Assembly (NCBI GenBank): GCA_963815375.1
Contig: CAWFGX010000005.1
Location: forward strand, 558,001 to 622,000
Source of the DNA: JASHPR01 sp963815375
GTDB lineage: Bacteria; Actinomycetota; Actinomycetes; Streptosporangiales; Streptosporangiaceae
Reading direction: 5' to 3'
Length of the DNA: 64,000 nucleotides
The notes below the pieces were generated by a model. That model saw only the letters and a program-made list of their open reading frames with translations, searched no databases and was not told where the DNA came from. A program made the position numbers and the translations under genes. This document shows, one piece after another, positions 15,828 through 23,813 of the stretch; the first letter of the stretch is position 1, and each line of letters starts with the position of its first letter.

Positions 15828-17003
15828 CTACTGCACGGACTCGGGCGCCGAGCTCACGGGAAAGCTCACCTCGACGTCGAGCCCGCCTTCCGGCCGGACC
15901 CGCGCGGCCAGCGAGGCGTTGTGCGCCCGGGCGATGGCGTAGACGATGGCCAGGCCGAGCCCATGCCCGTCACCGTGGCGGACCCGCTCGGCGCCAAGCC
16001 GCTGGAACGGCCGGGATAGGCGCTCCACATCGCCGGGAGCGACGACCGTCCCGGTGTTCCGTACCGCCAGCGTCGCCCGCCCGTCAGCCATTGCCGTCGT
16101 GATCTCCACGCAGCCGTCCGCCACGTTGTGCCGCAGTGCGTTGTCGACGAGGTTGGCCACCATGCTCTCAACCAGGCTCGGGTCGCCGGAGGCCGTGGCT
16201 TCGTTCAGTGATGCCTCGACGCTGATACCCCGTTGCCCGGCTTCCCCGCGGCGATCCTGGAGGACTGCGGCTGCCACGTGAGCGAGGTCGACCGATTTCC
16301 ACTCGGCCACGCCCCGCTCGCTGCTGGCCAGGGTCAGCAGGCCATCGATGAGGCGCTCCTGCTGGGCGTTCAGGGTCAAAAGCTGTTTGCACGCAGTCTG
16401 CAGGGTTCCGGTGCTGGGTTCAGGGTCGGCGAGGGCGACCTGGAGCAGGGTCCGCTGCGCGGCGAGCGGGGTGCGCAGCTCGTGCGAGGCGTTGGCCACG
16501 AAGTGCCGCTGCGAATCGAACGACGCCTCCAGCCGCCCGAACAGGTCGTCCAGCGTCTCGCCGAGCTCGGTGAACTCGTCACCGTGCCCCTGCAGGCCCA
16601 GGCGCTGGTGCAGGCTGCTGGCTGAGATCGCGCGGGCGGACGAGATGATCGCGCGCAGCGGCCGCAGCACCCGCCCGGCGATCAGCCAGCTCACTACGAC
16701 GGCAAGTACGACCACGATCGCGACCATGATCATGCCGCCAGTCCAGTTGCGGGTGCCGGTGCCGCACGATTGCGCTGAGGTGACAGCGAACCGGCAGCCG
16801 CTGGACGGCGCACTCGAACCTGGTGGGGCCTGCTGGCTCGCGCTGTGCATGAGGAAGTCCGGCTTGAAGATGACCGCGGCCGCGCCCACAGCGCCGACGC
16901 AGCCGCAGAACACGGCCGCGTACAGCAGCGCCAGGCGGATCTGCAGGGTGCGTCGGCGCACCAGCCGCAGCCCGGAGCGCAGTCCGGGGGAACTGAGCAT
17001 CAA
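15828..17003 (-). CDS. Sensor histidine kinase
   Basis: A 391-residue membrane kinase. There are two transmembrane helices (near residues 22-45 and 90-112) around an extracytoplasmic loop with two or three cysteines, then a HAMP linker (GRVLRPLRAIISSARAISAS). The H-box is FVANASHELRTPLAAQ (His174), the N-box NLVDNALRHN, and the G2 box GHGLGLAIVYAIA. The length is normal and the protein looks intact. It overlaps by 4 bp the stop of a remnant response regulator (17000-17137), so the ancestral order was regulator-kinase. The intact regulator at 17293 is divergent and is now its best partner candidate. Confidence 0.92.
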   Translation of the reverse strand: MMLSSPGLRSGLRLVRRRTLQIRLALLYAAVFCGCVGAVGAAAVIFKPDFLMHSASQQAPPGSSAPSSGCRFAVTSAQSCGTGTRNWTGGMIMVAIVVVLAVVVSWLIAGRVLRPLRAIISSARAISASSLHQRLGLQGHGDEFTELGETLDDLFGRLEASFDSQRHFVANASHELRTPLAAQRTLLQVALADPEPSTGTLQTACKQLLTLNAQQERLIDGLLTLASSERGVAEWKSVDLAHVAAAVLQDRRGEAGQRGISVEASLNEATASGDPSLVESMVANLVDNALRHNVADGCVEITTAMADGRATLAVRNTGTVVAPGDVERLSRPFQRLGAERVRHGDGHGLGLAIVYAIARAHNASLAARVRPEGGLDVEVSFPVSSAPESVQ

Positions 17004-17137
17004 GCTTCTCCGATCCGGTATCCGCCCTCGCGGACGGTGTGGATGACGGGCGGTTCGCCGAGCTTGGCCCGCAGGCGGCGGATCGTGGTCTTGACCGCGG
17101 TTGTGAAGAGGTCGGCCGCCTCATCCCAGGCCCGTTC
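17000..17137 (-). pseudogene. Truncated OmpR-family response regulator (C-terminal fragment)
   Basis: The last ~45 residues (ERAWDEAADLFTTAVKTTIR, then RLRAKLGEPPVIHTVREGGY) are the recognition helix and wing of a winged-helix OmpR regulator. The receiver domain and most of the DNA-binding domain are gone; the sequence upstream to 17257 in this frame has no homology. The same segment in the intact regulator (17293-17958) differs at only a few residues, so this is a paralogous remnant. Its stop overlaps the kinase start, marking it as the kinase's original partner. Confidence 0.75.
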
Positions 17138-17228
17138 TAGCGGCGCGGCGCGTTGTGGCAGCCGAGCTGGCTTTATGCCCCGGGAGCGAGCGCCAGAGAA
17201 GATCATGCAGCTATCTTCCCGGTCGGCT

Positions 17229-17270
17229 GGTGTCAGCACGGTATCGCGAGCTGACACCTGGCCGACACCA
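17229..17270. promoter_or_regulatory. Response-regulator-type operator in the divergent promoter
   Basis: The half-site GGTGTCAG (17229-17236) is followed 11 bp later by GGTATC (17240-17245), then by the inverted half-sites CTGACACC (17251-17258) and CGACACC (17263-17269, also 11 bp on). Half-sites with an 11-bp period fit OmpR-family binding. The site lies 23 bp before the regulator GTG (17293) and upstream of the remnant regulator/kinase pair. The same repeats appear at 36106-36145. Confidence 0.6.
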
Positions 17271-17292
17271 GGGACATGAGACCATCGGGGCC

Positions 17293-17958
17293 GTGCGTGT
17301 GCTCGTAGCCGAGGACTTCGAAGTGCTGGCCGAGGCGATCGGGACCGGGCTGCGCCGCGAGGGCCTGGCGGTCGATGTGGTCCTGGACGGCAACGCTGCG
17401 CTAGAGCACCTGGCGGTCACCCGGTATGACGTCCTGGTACTCGACCGGGACCTGCCCGGAACCCACGGCGACGAGATCTGCCGGGCTGTAGTCGCCGGCG
17501 GGTCAGGGACACGGATCTTGATGCTGACGGCAGCGAGTACCGTAGCGGACCGGGTTGAGGGCCTTGGCCTCGGTGCGGATGACTACCTTCCCAAGCCCTT
17601 CGACTTCGCCGAGCTGGTTGCCAGGGTGCGCGCCCTCGGCCGCCGCACGGGCGCCGTAGTGCCCCCCGTGCTCGAAGCAGCCGGGGTAACAGTGGACCCG
17701 GGCAGGCGCGTGGCAATCCGCGATGGCAGGAGGCTGGAACTGTCCCCGAAGGAGTTTGGCGTGCTGGAGTGCCTGATCTCGTCGGCTGGGCGGGTGGTCT
17801 CCGCTGAGGAGCTTCTGGACCGGGTGTGGGATGAGATGGCCGACCCGTTCACGACGGCGGTCAAGACCACGATCCGCAGACTTCGGGCCAAGCTAGGCGA
17901 CCCGCCGCTGATCGAAACTGTCCGGGAGGGTGGCTACCGGCTCGGGTCCAACTGCTGA
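17293..17958 (+). CDS. OmpR-family response regulator (intact)
   Basis: A 221-residue two-domain regulator. The receiver domain has the acidic pair in VLVAEDFEVL, the phospho-acceptor Asp51 in VLVLDRDLPG, the Thr/Ser in LMLTAAS and the Lys in LPKPFDFAEL. The C-terminal winged-helix domain (EAAGVTVDPGRRVAIRDGR to YRLGSNC) includes SPKEFGVLECLIS and TTIRRLRAKLGDPPLIETVR. The GTG at 17293 is chosen because the receiver domain starts there; the open frame further upstream is operator DNA. Likely partner of the kinase at 15828-17003, whose own regulator is truncated. Autoregulation through the GGTGTCAG repeats is inferred. Confidence 0.9.
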   Translation: MRVLVAEDFEVLAEAIGTGLRREGLAVDVVLDGNAALEHLAVTRYDVLVLDRDLPGTHGDEICRAVVAGGSGTRILMLTAASTVADRVEGLGLGADDYLPKPFDFAELVARVRALGRRTGAVVPPVLEAAGVTVDPGRRVAIRDGRRLELSPKEFGVLECLISSAGRVVSAEELLDRVWDEMADPFTTAVKTTIRRLRAKLGDPPLIETVREGGYRLGSNC

Positions 17959-17965
17959 ACGAGGG

Positions 17966-18106
17966 CTAGCAGCCCACCGGCTGGCAGCTGGCCGTGCCTT
18001 CGGGGACGATCAACTCGGTGCCTGGCGGGACATTGGCGGACCATTCCCGGGACGCCACGGGCTGGATGAAGTCGGCCAAGTCCACCTTGTGGCCGATCCC
18101 GTTACG
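17966..18106 (-). pseudogene. Unidentified C-terminal gene fragment
   Basis: On the minus strand an open frame ends at a TAG (17966-17968) and reads KVDLADFIQPVASREWSANV, then PPGTELIVPEGTASCQPVGC at its end. It is codon-like and has a natural-looking C-terminus but no start, and it abuts transposase debris at 18107. It is probably the tail of a gene cut by rearrangement. No family is recognised. Confidence 0.3.
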
Positions 18107-18193
18107 CGCCAATCTTCGCCGCGCTGGCGGTCAGCCGCTGGATCGAGAACCAGACACGCTGGTCTATCCGAAGCGGTTCCTCACAGTGCCTGT
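18107..18193 (+). pseudogene. Transposase C-terminal fragment (left copy)
   Basis: In frame, IFAALAVSRWIENQTRWSIR is read and then a TGA. The same segment occurs in inverted orientation at 22805-22870 (FAALTVSRWIGNQTRWSVRT). The wording SIEAHL.FAALAVSRWIE-T-WSI is typical of IS1634/IS4-like transposase C-termini in actinomycetes. The left copy lacks about 120 bp that the right copy retains between the tail and the sigma-gene promoter. Confidence 0.5.
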
Positions 18194-18365
18194 GAAATAT
18201 CCGGCATGACCTGGCCAAGTCCTGTCTGATACCAGCAAGCGAGAAGGAGTGGCCCGTGGCAGACGACGAACGGGAACAGTTTGAGCTGGTCTACCGCCAG
18301 AACTTCCGGGCAGTGCTGCGCTATGCGCTGGCCAGGGTCGAGCCGGAAGCTGCCAGGGACGCCGC
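18170..18365. repeat. Left arm of a 196-bp inverted duplication
   Basis: This 196-bp segment matches 22485-22680 in reverse complement with six mismatches by eye and no gaps. It holds the sigma-gene promoter region, its RBS (AGAAGGAGTG) and the first 110 bp of the sigma coding sequence. Identity ends abruptly inside codon 37. Confidence 0.9.
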
Positions 18366-18918
18366 CGCCGAGACCTTCTTAATCGCCTGGCGGCGGTTCG
18401 GTGAGGTGCCGGCCGAGCCCGCTGCCTGGCTGTTCGGGGTAGCCAGGAAGGTCATAGCGGGCCAGCTCCGATCCGATGCCAGGCGGGAGGCGCTGCGGGA
18501 CAGGCTGGTTCTTACCTGGAGCCACGACGCTCAGGCTGATCCAGCCGAGCAGGTGGCGCTGCGCGACTCGGCTCTGTCCGCCCTCGCCCGGCTCGGCGAG
18601 TTCGACCGTGAGGTGCTCAAGCTCGTCGCCTGGGATGGCCTCCCCGCCGGTGTGGCTGCCGAGACGCTCGGGATGAGCAGGCTGAACTTCGCCGTCCGGC
18701 TGCACCGGGCCCGGCGCCGCCTCGCCGCTGCGCTAGCCGTGGCCGGCTTCGCCGGCCCTCGCCTGCCGGCCCGGCAGCCCCCTCAACGCGAGCAGGCGCC
18801 GCGTGAGCAACTCCCGGGCAAGCAGTATGCGCGCTCGCACGTCATGGCCCGCTCCGGCCCCGAAGCCATCCCGGGCCTCCAGACACCACCCGCGTCCGCC
18901 AGGAAGGAACACCGATGA
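18256..18918 (+). CDS. ECF-type RNA polymerase sigma factor
   Basis: A 220-residue sigma-70-family regulator. Region 2 is present at the N-terminus (FELVYRQNFRAVLRYALARV, then ETFLIAWRRFGEVPAEPAAW and LFGVARKVIAGQLRSDARRE) and region 4 in ALARLGEFDREVLKLVAWDG, then LPAGVAAETLGMSRLNFAVR. A ~45-residue basic, proline-rich tail follows. GTG start with GGAG 6-9 bp upstream. It overlaps the CU044_5270-type gene by 4 bp (ATGA), the usual arrangement for this sigma group; the partner may act as an anti-sigma or signal protein. Its first 110 bp are duplicated at 22485-22594. Confidence 0.9.
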   Translation: MADDEREQFELVYRQNFRAVLRYALARVEPEAARDAAAETFLIAWRRFGEVPAEPAAWLFGVARKVIAGQLRSDARREALRDRLVLTWSHDAQADPAEQVALRDSALSALARLGEFDREVLKLVAWDGLPAGVAAETLGMSRLNFAVRLHRARRRLAAALAVAGFAGPRLPARQPPQREQAPREQLPGKQYARSHVMARSGPEAIPGLQTPPASARKEHR

Positions 18919-19934
18919 ACGCCCAGCCCAGCCTCGACCGTCTCGCCGCTGCCCGGCCAGCGATTCTTGACAACACTGAGCTGGTCGTGGACGCCGCTCA
19001 GGAAGATCAGATCCTGTCGCAGATCATGGAGTCGGCTATCGCGGCGGGCACGCCGTATGCGGCCGGAACCGTGCATGGCCTGGCCTCCCGGCCGCGCCGG
19101 CCTCGCGTGGCCATCGCCGTGGCCGCGGCGGTCACCGCCGCCGCCGCCGGGGCTCTTGCCGGAACCGGCGCCCTTCACGGGATGCCGGGCACCGCCCCCG
19201 GCTCTCCGGGCAAGGCGCACGTGATCAGCCTCACGACCCTGACCAACCGGACGGCGGCCGCATCGTCCGGGGCGAGCCTGGCCGACATGCTGTACTCCCA
19301 GGTGACGTACGCCCGCGGCTCAGTGGTGCCGGAGACTGCGGCGATCGAGGAGTGGCATCTTGGTAAATCGAGCCGGGAGAAGTGGTTCAGCGCACAGGGT
19401 GGGCTGACATTTGACAGCTCAAACGTCGCGTCAGGCGGCCAGGCGGTGTACCGCGCCGTCGACTACACCGACCGGACCTGGCAGACGGATACCTACACGG
19501 TTGACCCGGCCGCCCCGCCCCAAGATGGTTCCTTCGCAGATTTGGTCCGTGATCAGTTTGAAATGACGAACCCGAAGCCGCTCATCACGCGGGTGGAGAT
19601 GAACGGCAGGCCGATGTTCCGGTTGACTTGGCAGTTGCCGGCAGCCGCTTCGGCACCCGTCGCCGACCAGGGCGGGCGCGGGATGATGCCGCTGCCGATG
19701 TTTACGTACAGCGATTCCGTCCCGGGCGAGATGTACGCCGGCGCGGCGGTCGAGACATTCTTGGTCGATGCCGACACCTACCTGCCAGTGCAGGCGGAGA
19801 TGACCACACCCGCAGGTCAGGTCATCGCCTTGCAGACCCTGGCCTGGCAGACGCCCGACGCAGCAAACCTGGCCGAGTTGACTACCGCCGCCGTACCGCC
19901 GGGCTTCACTGAGACTGCCATGGCCGGTCATTAG
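18915..19934 (+). CDS. CU044_5270-family membrane protein, sigma-factor partner
   Basis: A 339-residue protein. An N-terminal cytoplasmic segment (LDRLAAARPAILDNTELVVD) is followed by one transmembrane helix near residues 65-95 (RVAIAVAAAVTAAAAGALAG) and a large outer domain (SLADMLYSQVTYARGSVVPE; EEWHLGKSSREKWFSAQGGL; LVDADTYLPVQAEMTTPAGQ). This layout is typical of the CU044_5270 family encoded after ECF sigma factors and suggests a membrane-bound anti-sigma or signal-receiving role, which is not proven for the family. Start at ATG 18915 overlapping the sigma stop. Confidence 0.85.
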   Translation: MNAQPSLDRLAAARPAILDNTELVVDAAQEDQILSQIMESAIAAGTPYAAGTVHGLASRPRRPRVAIAVAAAVTAAAAGALAGTGALHGMPGTAPGSPGKAHVISLTTLTNRTAAASSGASLADMLYSQVTYARGSVVPETAAIEEWHLGKSSREKWFSAQGGLTFDSSNVASGGQAVYRAVDYTDRTWQTDTYTVDPAAPPQDGSFADLVRDQFEMTNPKPLITRVEMNGRPMFRLTWQLPAAASAPVADQGGRGMMPLPMFTYSDSVPGEMYAGAAVETFLVDADTYLPVQAEMTTPAGQVIALQTLAWQTPDAANLAELTTAAVPPGFTETAMAGH

Positions 19935-19970
19935 CCAGTCATCAGAAGGCACTGCGTGCCGCGTTACGGG

Positions 19971-20003
19971 GAGTCCTGCCAGTCGCATTCACTGGCAGGA
20001 CTC
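19971..20003 (+). terminator. Hairpin terminator after the sigma operon
   Basis: A perfect inverted repeat with 13-bp arms (GAGTCCTGCCAGT and its complement ACTGGCAGGACTC) around a 7-nt loop, 37 bp after the stop of the CU044_5270 gene. No T-tract follows. It separates the sigma operon from the mobile-element debris. Confidence 0.7.
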
Positions 20004-20033
20004 TGCTTACGCGGCCGATCAGGCGTCATGATC

Positions 20034-20354
20034 TCACAGAGCTGACGCGCCGGCCGCCGGCACCGAAGCGCCGCCTGGGGTATAGCGGCCGCGGCCCACC
20101 GGGTTGGACGCCCGGAGCCCTTCCTCTACCAGGAGGTCATAGAACAACCGCACCGGTACCAGCCGCTGCTGCATCGTGGCGTTCGCCAGCCCTGCGGCCG
20201 AGTCCATCACCACCACGTTCACGCCCCGGCAACTGGGCCTCGTCCTCGGCTCCCGCACGAACGCGGCGACCTCGGCGCGGGTCGCGACCACCGGGTCCAC
20301 CCCGTTCCGCTCGCACGCCTCCAGATACTTCGGCCAGACCCCGGGCATTAGCAT
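20034..20354 (-). pseudogene. Tyrosine recombinase (integrase) N-terminal fragment
   Basis: The translation MLMPGVWPKYLEACERNGVD followed by PVVATRAEVAAFVREPRTRP and QQRLVPVRLFYDLLVEEGLR is the N-terminal SAM-like core-binding domain of phage-type integrases. It stops after ~106 residues with no catalytic domain (no R-H-R-Y), so it cannot recombine. In frame it is fused behind an IS110 tail, showing a junction between two mobile elements. Confidence 0.65.
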
Positions 20355-20939
20355 CGATCGTCCGCGGGGCCCTGCCCAGATCAACCGTTCGGGGTGTGAG
20401 CTGGCCGCGCGGGAGTCAGGGTCGTTCCCCGGTTGCCCTCGCGGGGCCTTCGCGGTGGCCTGGCGGGCATCAGCCTGGAGGCGGGCGTAGATGGCGTTGC
20501 GGATCGGCCGCTTGAGTGACCGGAGTGCCTGTTTGTGGGTCTTGGCCTGTGCGGTCTTCTGGTCGTAGCAGGCGCGGCCGCCGCTATGCCGATAGCGGAC
20601 CTGGGTAATCGCGATTATGTGGATCGCGTGGCTGACACGTCTGCTGCCGCGCAGCGGCAGCCGGTATATCTTGCGGTTCCCCGACCGCACCTCGACCCGG
20701 GCGGTGCCGTTTACAGGCGGCGAAGTGATCCCGGCTGGCGAAGCGGGTGATGCTGCCGATGTCGCCGGTCACGGTGCCGGCGATGACACGGCCGGCGCCG
20801 CGCTGCCCAGGCCACCAGCTTCTGAACCTGGGCAGCGGACGCGCGGACCCCGCAACCTTCCCAGCGGCTCCTCGGGCGCCCCGATTGCCGCCGCGGTGTG
20901 CGAGCCCTTATGCGGGTCCACTCCGATCATCACGGCCAT
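20355..20939 (-). pseudogene. Degenerate IS110-family transposase
   Basis: The N-terminus MAVMIGVDPHKGSHTAAAIG at 20939 is the first DEDD/RuvC motif of IS110 transposases. The next ~30 residues are followed by a jump to the C-terminal part in shifted frames: IGSITRFASRDHFAAC, GNRKIYRLPLRGSRRVSHAI, then RYRHSGGRACYDQKTAQAKT and ALRSLKRPIRNAIYARLQAD. Some 200 central residues are missing and at least one frameshift is present, so it is inactive. The reading runs on into the integrase fragment. Confidence 0.75.
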
Positions 20940-21379
20940 CAGCACGCTCCAAGATCCTCACCAGAAAAGGCGAAACCGCAGCGGGCATGCCTAATACCGG
21001 ACCTGCCGGCGGTCGCGCCTCTTTCCAACGAGGCCACGGCGAGACCCGGCGCGCTGGCACCTCGATCTAAAGCCAGACCGCTCCCGGTCGGCAGGCGGTT
21101 CGGGAACCAGCCTGCCGGACCTCTGGAACGCGACGGCACAACCGCAGCGACCTCAGACACAATTAGGCGGTGATCCTGGGCGATCCGTGATGCAGGTCAA
21201 ACAGCTTCCATCGCCATCCCCTTTGTGGCATTGGGTCTAGAACGGTCAGGGCCGCCATGCCGACGGCGGGCCAGGGTTTATGTCCGTCCGGAAATCGCAG
21301 AACGGCAGGCGGGCTGGCCGCGGTACCCGATCAGGCTGGTGCCGCGCCTGGGACGGGGCGGCACCAGCCTGGTCGAGGT
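20940..21379. other. Non-coding stretch beyond the IS110 start, ending in a terminator hairpin
   Basis: No convincing coding region. IS110 elements carry a long non-coding left end upstream of the transposase that encodes their guide (bridge) RNA, so 20940 to about 21200 could be a remnant of that; this is inference. At 21332-21371 there is a perfect 14-bp inverted repeat (CAGGCTGGTGCCGC and complement, 12-nt loop), placed as a terminator just after the minus-strand secreted-protein gene that ends at 21380. Confidence 0.45.
21332..21371 (-). terminator. Hairpin terminator of the secreted-protein gene
   Basis: Arms CAGGCTGGTGCCGC (21332-21345) and GCGGCACCAGCCTG (21358-21371) with a 12-nt loop, 8 bp beyond the stop of the minus-strand gene at 21380. 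Stem pairing is perfect; no U-tract is visible. Confidence 0.65.
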
Positions 21380-22456
21380 TCAGCTGGCGACCGCGCAGCT
21401 GGGGGTTTTGCTTGTGCCGTTGGTCTGCCTGGTGGCGAACGTGGGTGAGGACTGGCTGGCGAGCTTCGGTGTCGTGGTCAGTTTGAGGTTGTTTGTCTCG
21501 CCGGTGGTGCCTGCATAAATGCACTTGGGTGCCGCAGCGCCGCTGCTGGCCGTCAGGGCTGTCTGCGGCTCCAGCGACGTATTCGCGCCGAAGTACGCCT
21601 CGTCACCATCACCGTCACCGAACAGGCCCCACTCGGTGGTGGTCCAGTACTTAGCCAGATCAATCCGGCTGTCACTGGCGGTGACCATAGTGGCCTGCCC
21701 CGAGCCGACCGACAATGACACCCCGTCATTGCCGCCGGCCTTGGCGGTCCCCGAAAACTGCAGTGTGGCGAGCTGGCTGGCCGTCACCGCGTTCACCTCG
21801 GCCGCCTGGCTGTTGATGTAGCAGTCGCCCTGGCCGTCCGAGGCCCAGCCCGAGGGGCACGTGTAGCCATAGCTGATCAGCCAGTACTGCATGAAAATGT
21901 AGCTGCTGCCGGGATTACCACCGCTCAGCGCGCTGCCCGCGTCATAGGCATACAGGAACTGCTGCCACGCTATGCAGCCCGAGGGATCGCTGCTCCCCGA
22001 GCACGCGGGCGAGCCAGTCACGTTCTGGCTGTTGAGCTGAAGCGAGAAGCCGTTGTCCACCATCGAGGCTGAGCCAAGGACCGCGCCCTGCACGGTGATG
22101 CCCGGGCTCACATGCCTGAACGTCCCCGTCGCCCGGGAGATTAATCCCGGCACCCGGGCGGAAAAGTCGTGAGTGTCACCCACTGTCTGCGGCCCGGCGT
22201 GTCGTGCTGACCCAGACGGCGGCGCCGGGACAAAGGGCACATCCGGTGCGGCCACGCACGCGACAGCGTGCCACGCCAGCGCGGGATACGAGGCGCTGTA
22301 GCACCCGTGACCCGGCTCAGGGACCTGTGCTATGGCTGCCTGCCAGGCCACTTCCGCCTCAGGGCCCGGCTGAGTGGCCGCCGAGGCAGACCCGCCGCTG
22401 AGGCCAGCCACCGCGAGCGCCATAGCCGCGGCGATGCCCAGGCTCCGCTTGATCAT
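21380..22456 (-). CDS. Secreted protein expressed from a captured sigma-gene leader
   Basis: A 358-residue exported protein from ATG 22456: signal peptide MIKRSLGIAAAMALAVAGLS with cleavage near SASA. The mature part has several Cys pairs (CYSASYPALAWHAVAC, CSGSSDPSGC, CPSGWASDGQGDC) and WQQFLYAYDAGS and SSYIFMQYWLISYGYTC, resembling actinomycete exported proteins without known function. Upstream, in the same frame, lies a 37-codon copy of the sigma factor start (MADDEREQFELVYRQNFRAV), giving a 404-residue ORF from GTG 22594. The native start is more likely near 22456, with GGAGG 18 bp upstream. The duplicated leader brings the sigma gene's promoter region and RBS with it. Confidence 0.72.
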   Translation of the reverse strand: MIKRSLGIAAAMALAVAGLSGGSASAATQPGPEAEVAWQAAIAQVPEPGHGCYSASYPALAWHAVACVAAPDVPFVPAPPSGSARHAGPQTVGDTHDFSARVPGLISRATGTFRHVSPGITVQGAVLGSASMVDNGFSLQLNSQNVTGSPACSGSSDPSGCIAWQQFLYAYDAGSALSGGNPGSSYIFMQYWLISYGYTCPSGWASDGQGDCYINSQAAEVNAVTASQLATLQFSGTAKAGGNDGVSLSVGSGQATMVTASDSRIDLAKYWTTTEWGLFGDGDGDEAYFGANTSLEPQTALTASSGAAAPKCIYAGTTGETNNLKLTTTPKLASQSSPTFATRQTNGTSKTPSCAVAS

Positions 22457-22484
22457 TCCCAAGACCAGACCCTTCCTCCATTGT

Positions 22485-22680
22485 GCGGCGTCCCTGGCGG
22501 CCTCCGGCTCGACCCTGGCCAGCGCATAGCGCAGCACTGCCCGGAAGTTCTGGCGGTAGACCAGCTCAAACTGTTCCCGTTCGTCATCTGCCACGGGGCA
22601 CTCCTTCTCGCTTGCTGGTATCAGACAGGACTTGGCCAGCTCATGCCGGATATTTCACGGGCACTGTGAGGAACCGCTTC
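22485..22680. repeat. Right arm of the 196-bp inverted duplication
   Basis: Reverse-complement match to 18170-18365 with six mismatches. It starts in codon 37 of the copied sigma reading frame, where the sequence changes to the leader of the secreted-protein gene (ACAATGGAGGAAGG), and extends back through the sigma RBS and promoter region. Confidence 0.9.
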
Positions 22681-22740
22681 TCGCAGCCGTTAATGCAGGT
22701 GAGATGGTGCTGCGGCACATCCGTGCTGTTACCTCAGCCT

Positions 22741-22960
22741 GAGGAGCGGAAGAGCCGGCCTGGATCTCGGCGGTGCGGTGCGGCGGGGTGCGGACGAACG
22801 TGCGGACAGACCAGCGTGTCTGGTTCCCGATCCAGCGGCTGACCGTCAGCGCGGCGAAGTCGATCATGAGGTGAGCTTCGATGGAGCCCGTTTGCGGTGG
22901 TAGGCCTGGCTTGCACCCCGGCCGGCGACGGTGCTGGCCGCAGGGCCGGGAGATCCTGGC
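22741..22960 (-). pseudogene. Transposase C-terminal fragment (right copy)
   Basis: The minus-strand frame reads GSIEAHLMIDFAALTVSRWI, then GNQTRWSVRTFVRTPPHRTA and EIQAGSS, the C-terminus of an IS1634/IS4-like transposase; the preceding residues look frameshifted. No catalytic domain remains. It is the longer partner of the fragment at 18107-18193 and abuts the right arm of the inverted duplication. The remaining bases to 23102 hold nothing I can identify. Confidence 0.5.
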
Positions 22961-23102
22961 CGGGTCGTGAGCGGCGAGATATTCATCCATCCGCCGCCCC
23001 GCCTGATCGGCCTGCCCAAAGCGCACTTCGGACCAGGCCAGGGTCGCCAGTATGGGCGGGTGAATGCGGGGCAGTCAGTGTGTCCCAGACGAGGAGGCCG
23101 CC

Positions 23103-23663
23103 ATGTGGCATGCCATGTTCGCCGAGCAGATCCCGCTGGCTGAGAAGATCATGCGCACCGTGATCGTGTATGCCGCAATCGCCGTGCTATTCCGGCTCAC
23201 GGGCAAGCGCGGGCTGGCCGCCCTGAACACGTTCGACTTCGTCGTGATCTTCTTGTTGTCCAACGTCGTGCAGAACGCCGTCATCGGTAACGACACCTCG
23301 CTGACCGGCGGGCTGATCGGAGCAGTCACCCTCGTGGCAGTGAACACGGGCGTCAACCGCCTGATCGCTGCCAACGCCACTGCCGCGCGTATCTTCGACG
23401 GGCACGCGACAACAGTGATCACGCGCGGCCATGTCGTGGACCGGGCCCTGCGGCGCCTGGGCTTGCGGCGCAGCGAGCTCGACACAGCGGTACGCCTGCA
23501 AAGCGCGGACAGCGTTGCCGACGTCGAAACCGGCAGCCTGGAGCCGGGAGGCCAGCTCGTGCTCACCTTGAAGGACGGCGAGCAGAGCGCCACCAAATCC
23601 GACGTCGCCGCACTTACCGACCACCTGCGCCGGATCGAGAAACTGCTCAGCGCCGCTCGATAA
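23103..23663 (+). CDS. DUF421 (YetF-like) membrane protein
   Basis: A 186-residue protein from ATG 23103 with GGAGG 5 bp upstream. Two or three N-terminal helices (IMRTVIVYAAIAVLFRLTGK; FDFVVIFLLSNVVQNAVIGN; LIGAVTLVAVNTGVNRLIAA) are followed by the soluble DUF421 domain (IFDGHATTVITRGHVVDRAL, RRSELDTAVRLQSADSVADV, ETGSLEPGGQLVLTL) and a short helical tail. The family includes YetF/YrbG/YcaP and is linked in Bacillus spores to germination and stress; its molecular role is unknown. Confidence 0.85.
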   Translation: MWHAMFAEQIPLAEKIMRTVIVYAAIAVLFRLTGKRGLAALNTFDFVVIFLLSNVVQNAVIGNDTSLTGGLIGAVTLVAVNTGVNRLIAANATAARIFDGHATTVITRGHVVDRALRRLGLRRSELDTAVRLQSADSVADVETGSLEPGGQLVLTLKDGEQSATKSDVAALTDHLRRIEKLLSAAR

Positions 23664-23813
23664 CGGGGGAGGCCCTCCCTCGCCACCAGGCCGCCGTTGC
23701 GGCTCGGCCAGCGCCACCAGCACGAAGCAGTCCGCGCGGCGAGCGCTGCCATGGCTATCCGCGCGCCCCGCTCGCGCAGTACCGTCTCCTACATCTGGCA
23801 AAGGGAGGCGCAA

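Noticed and set aside
22485..22594. A second sigma factor gene
   Set aside because: Only the first 37 codons match; the region-2 core and region 4 are absent, so it is a duplicated leader, not a gene.
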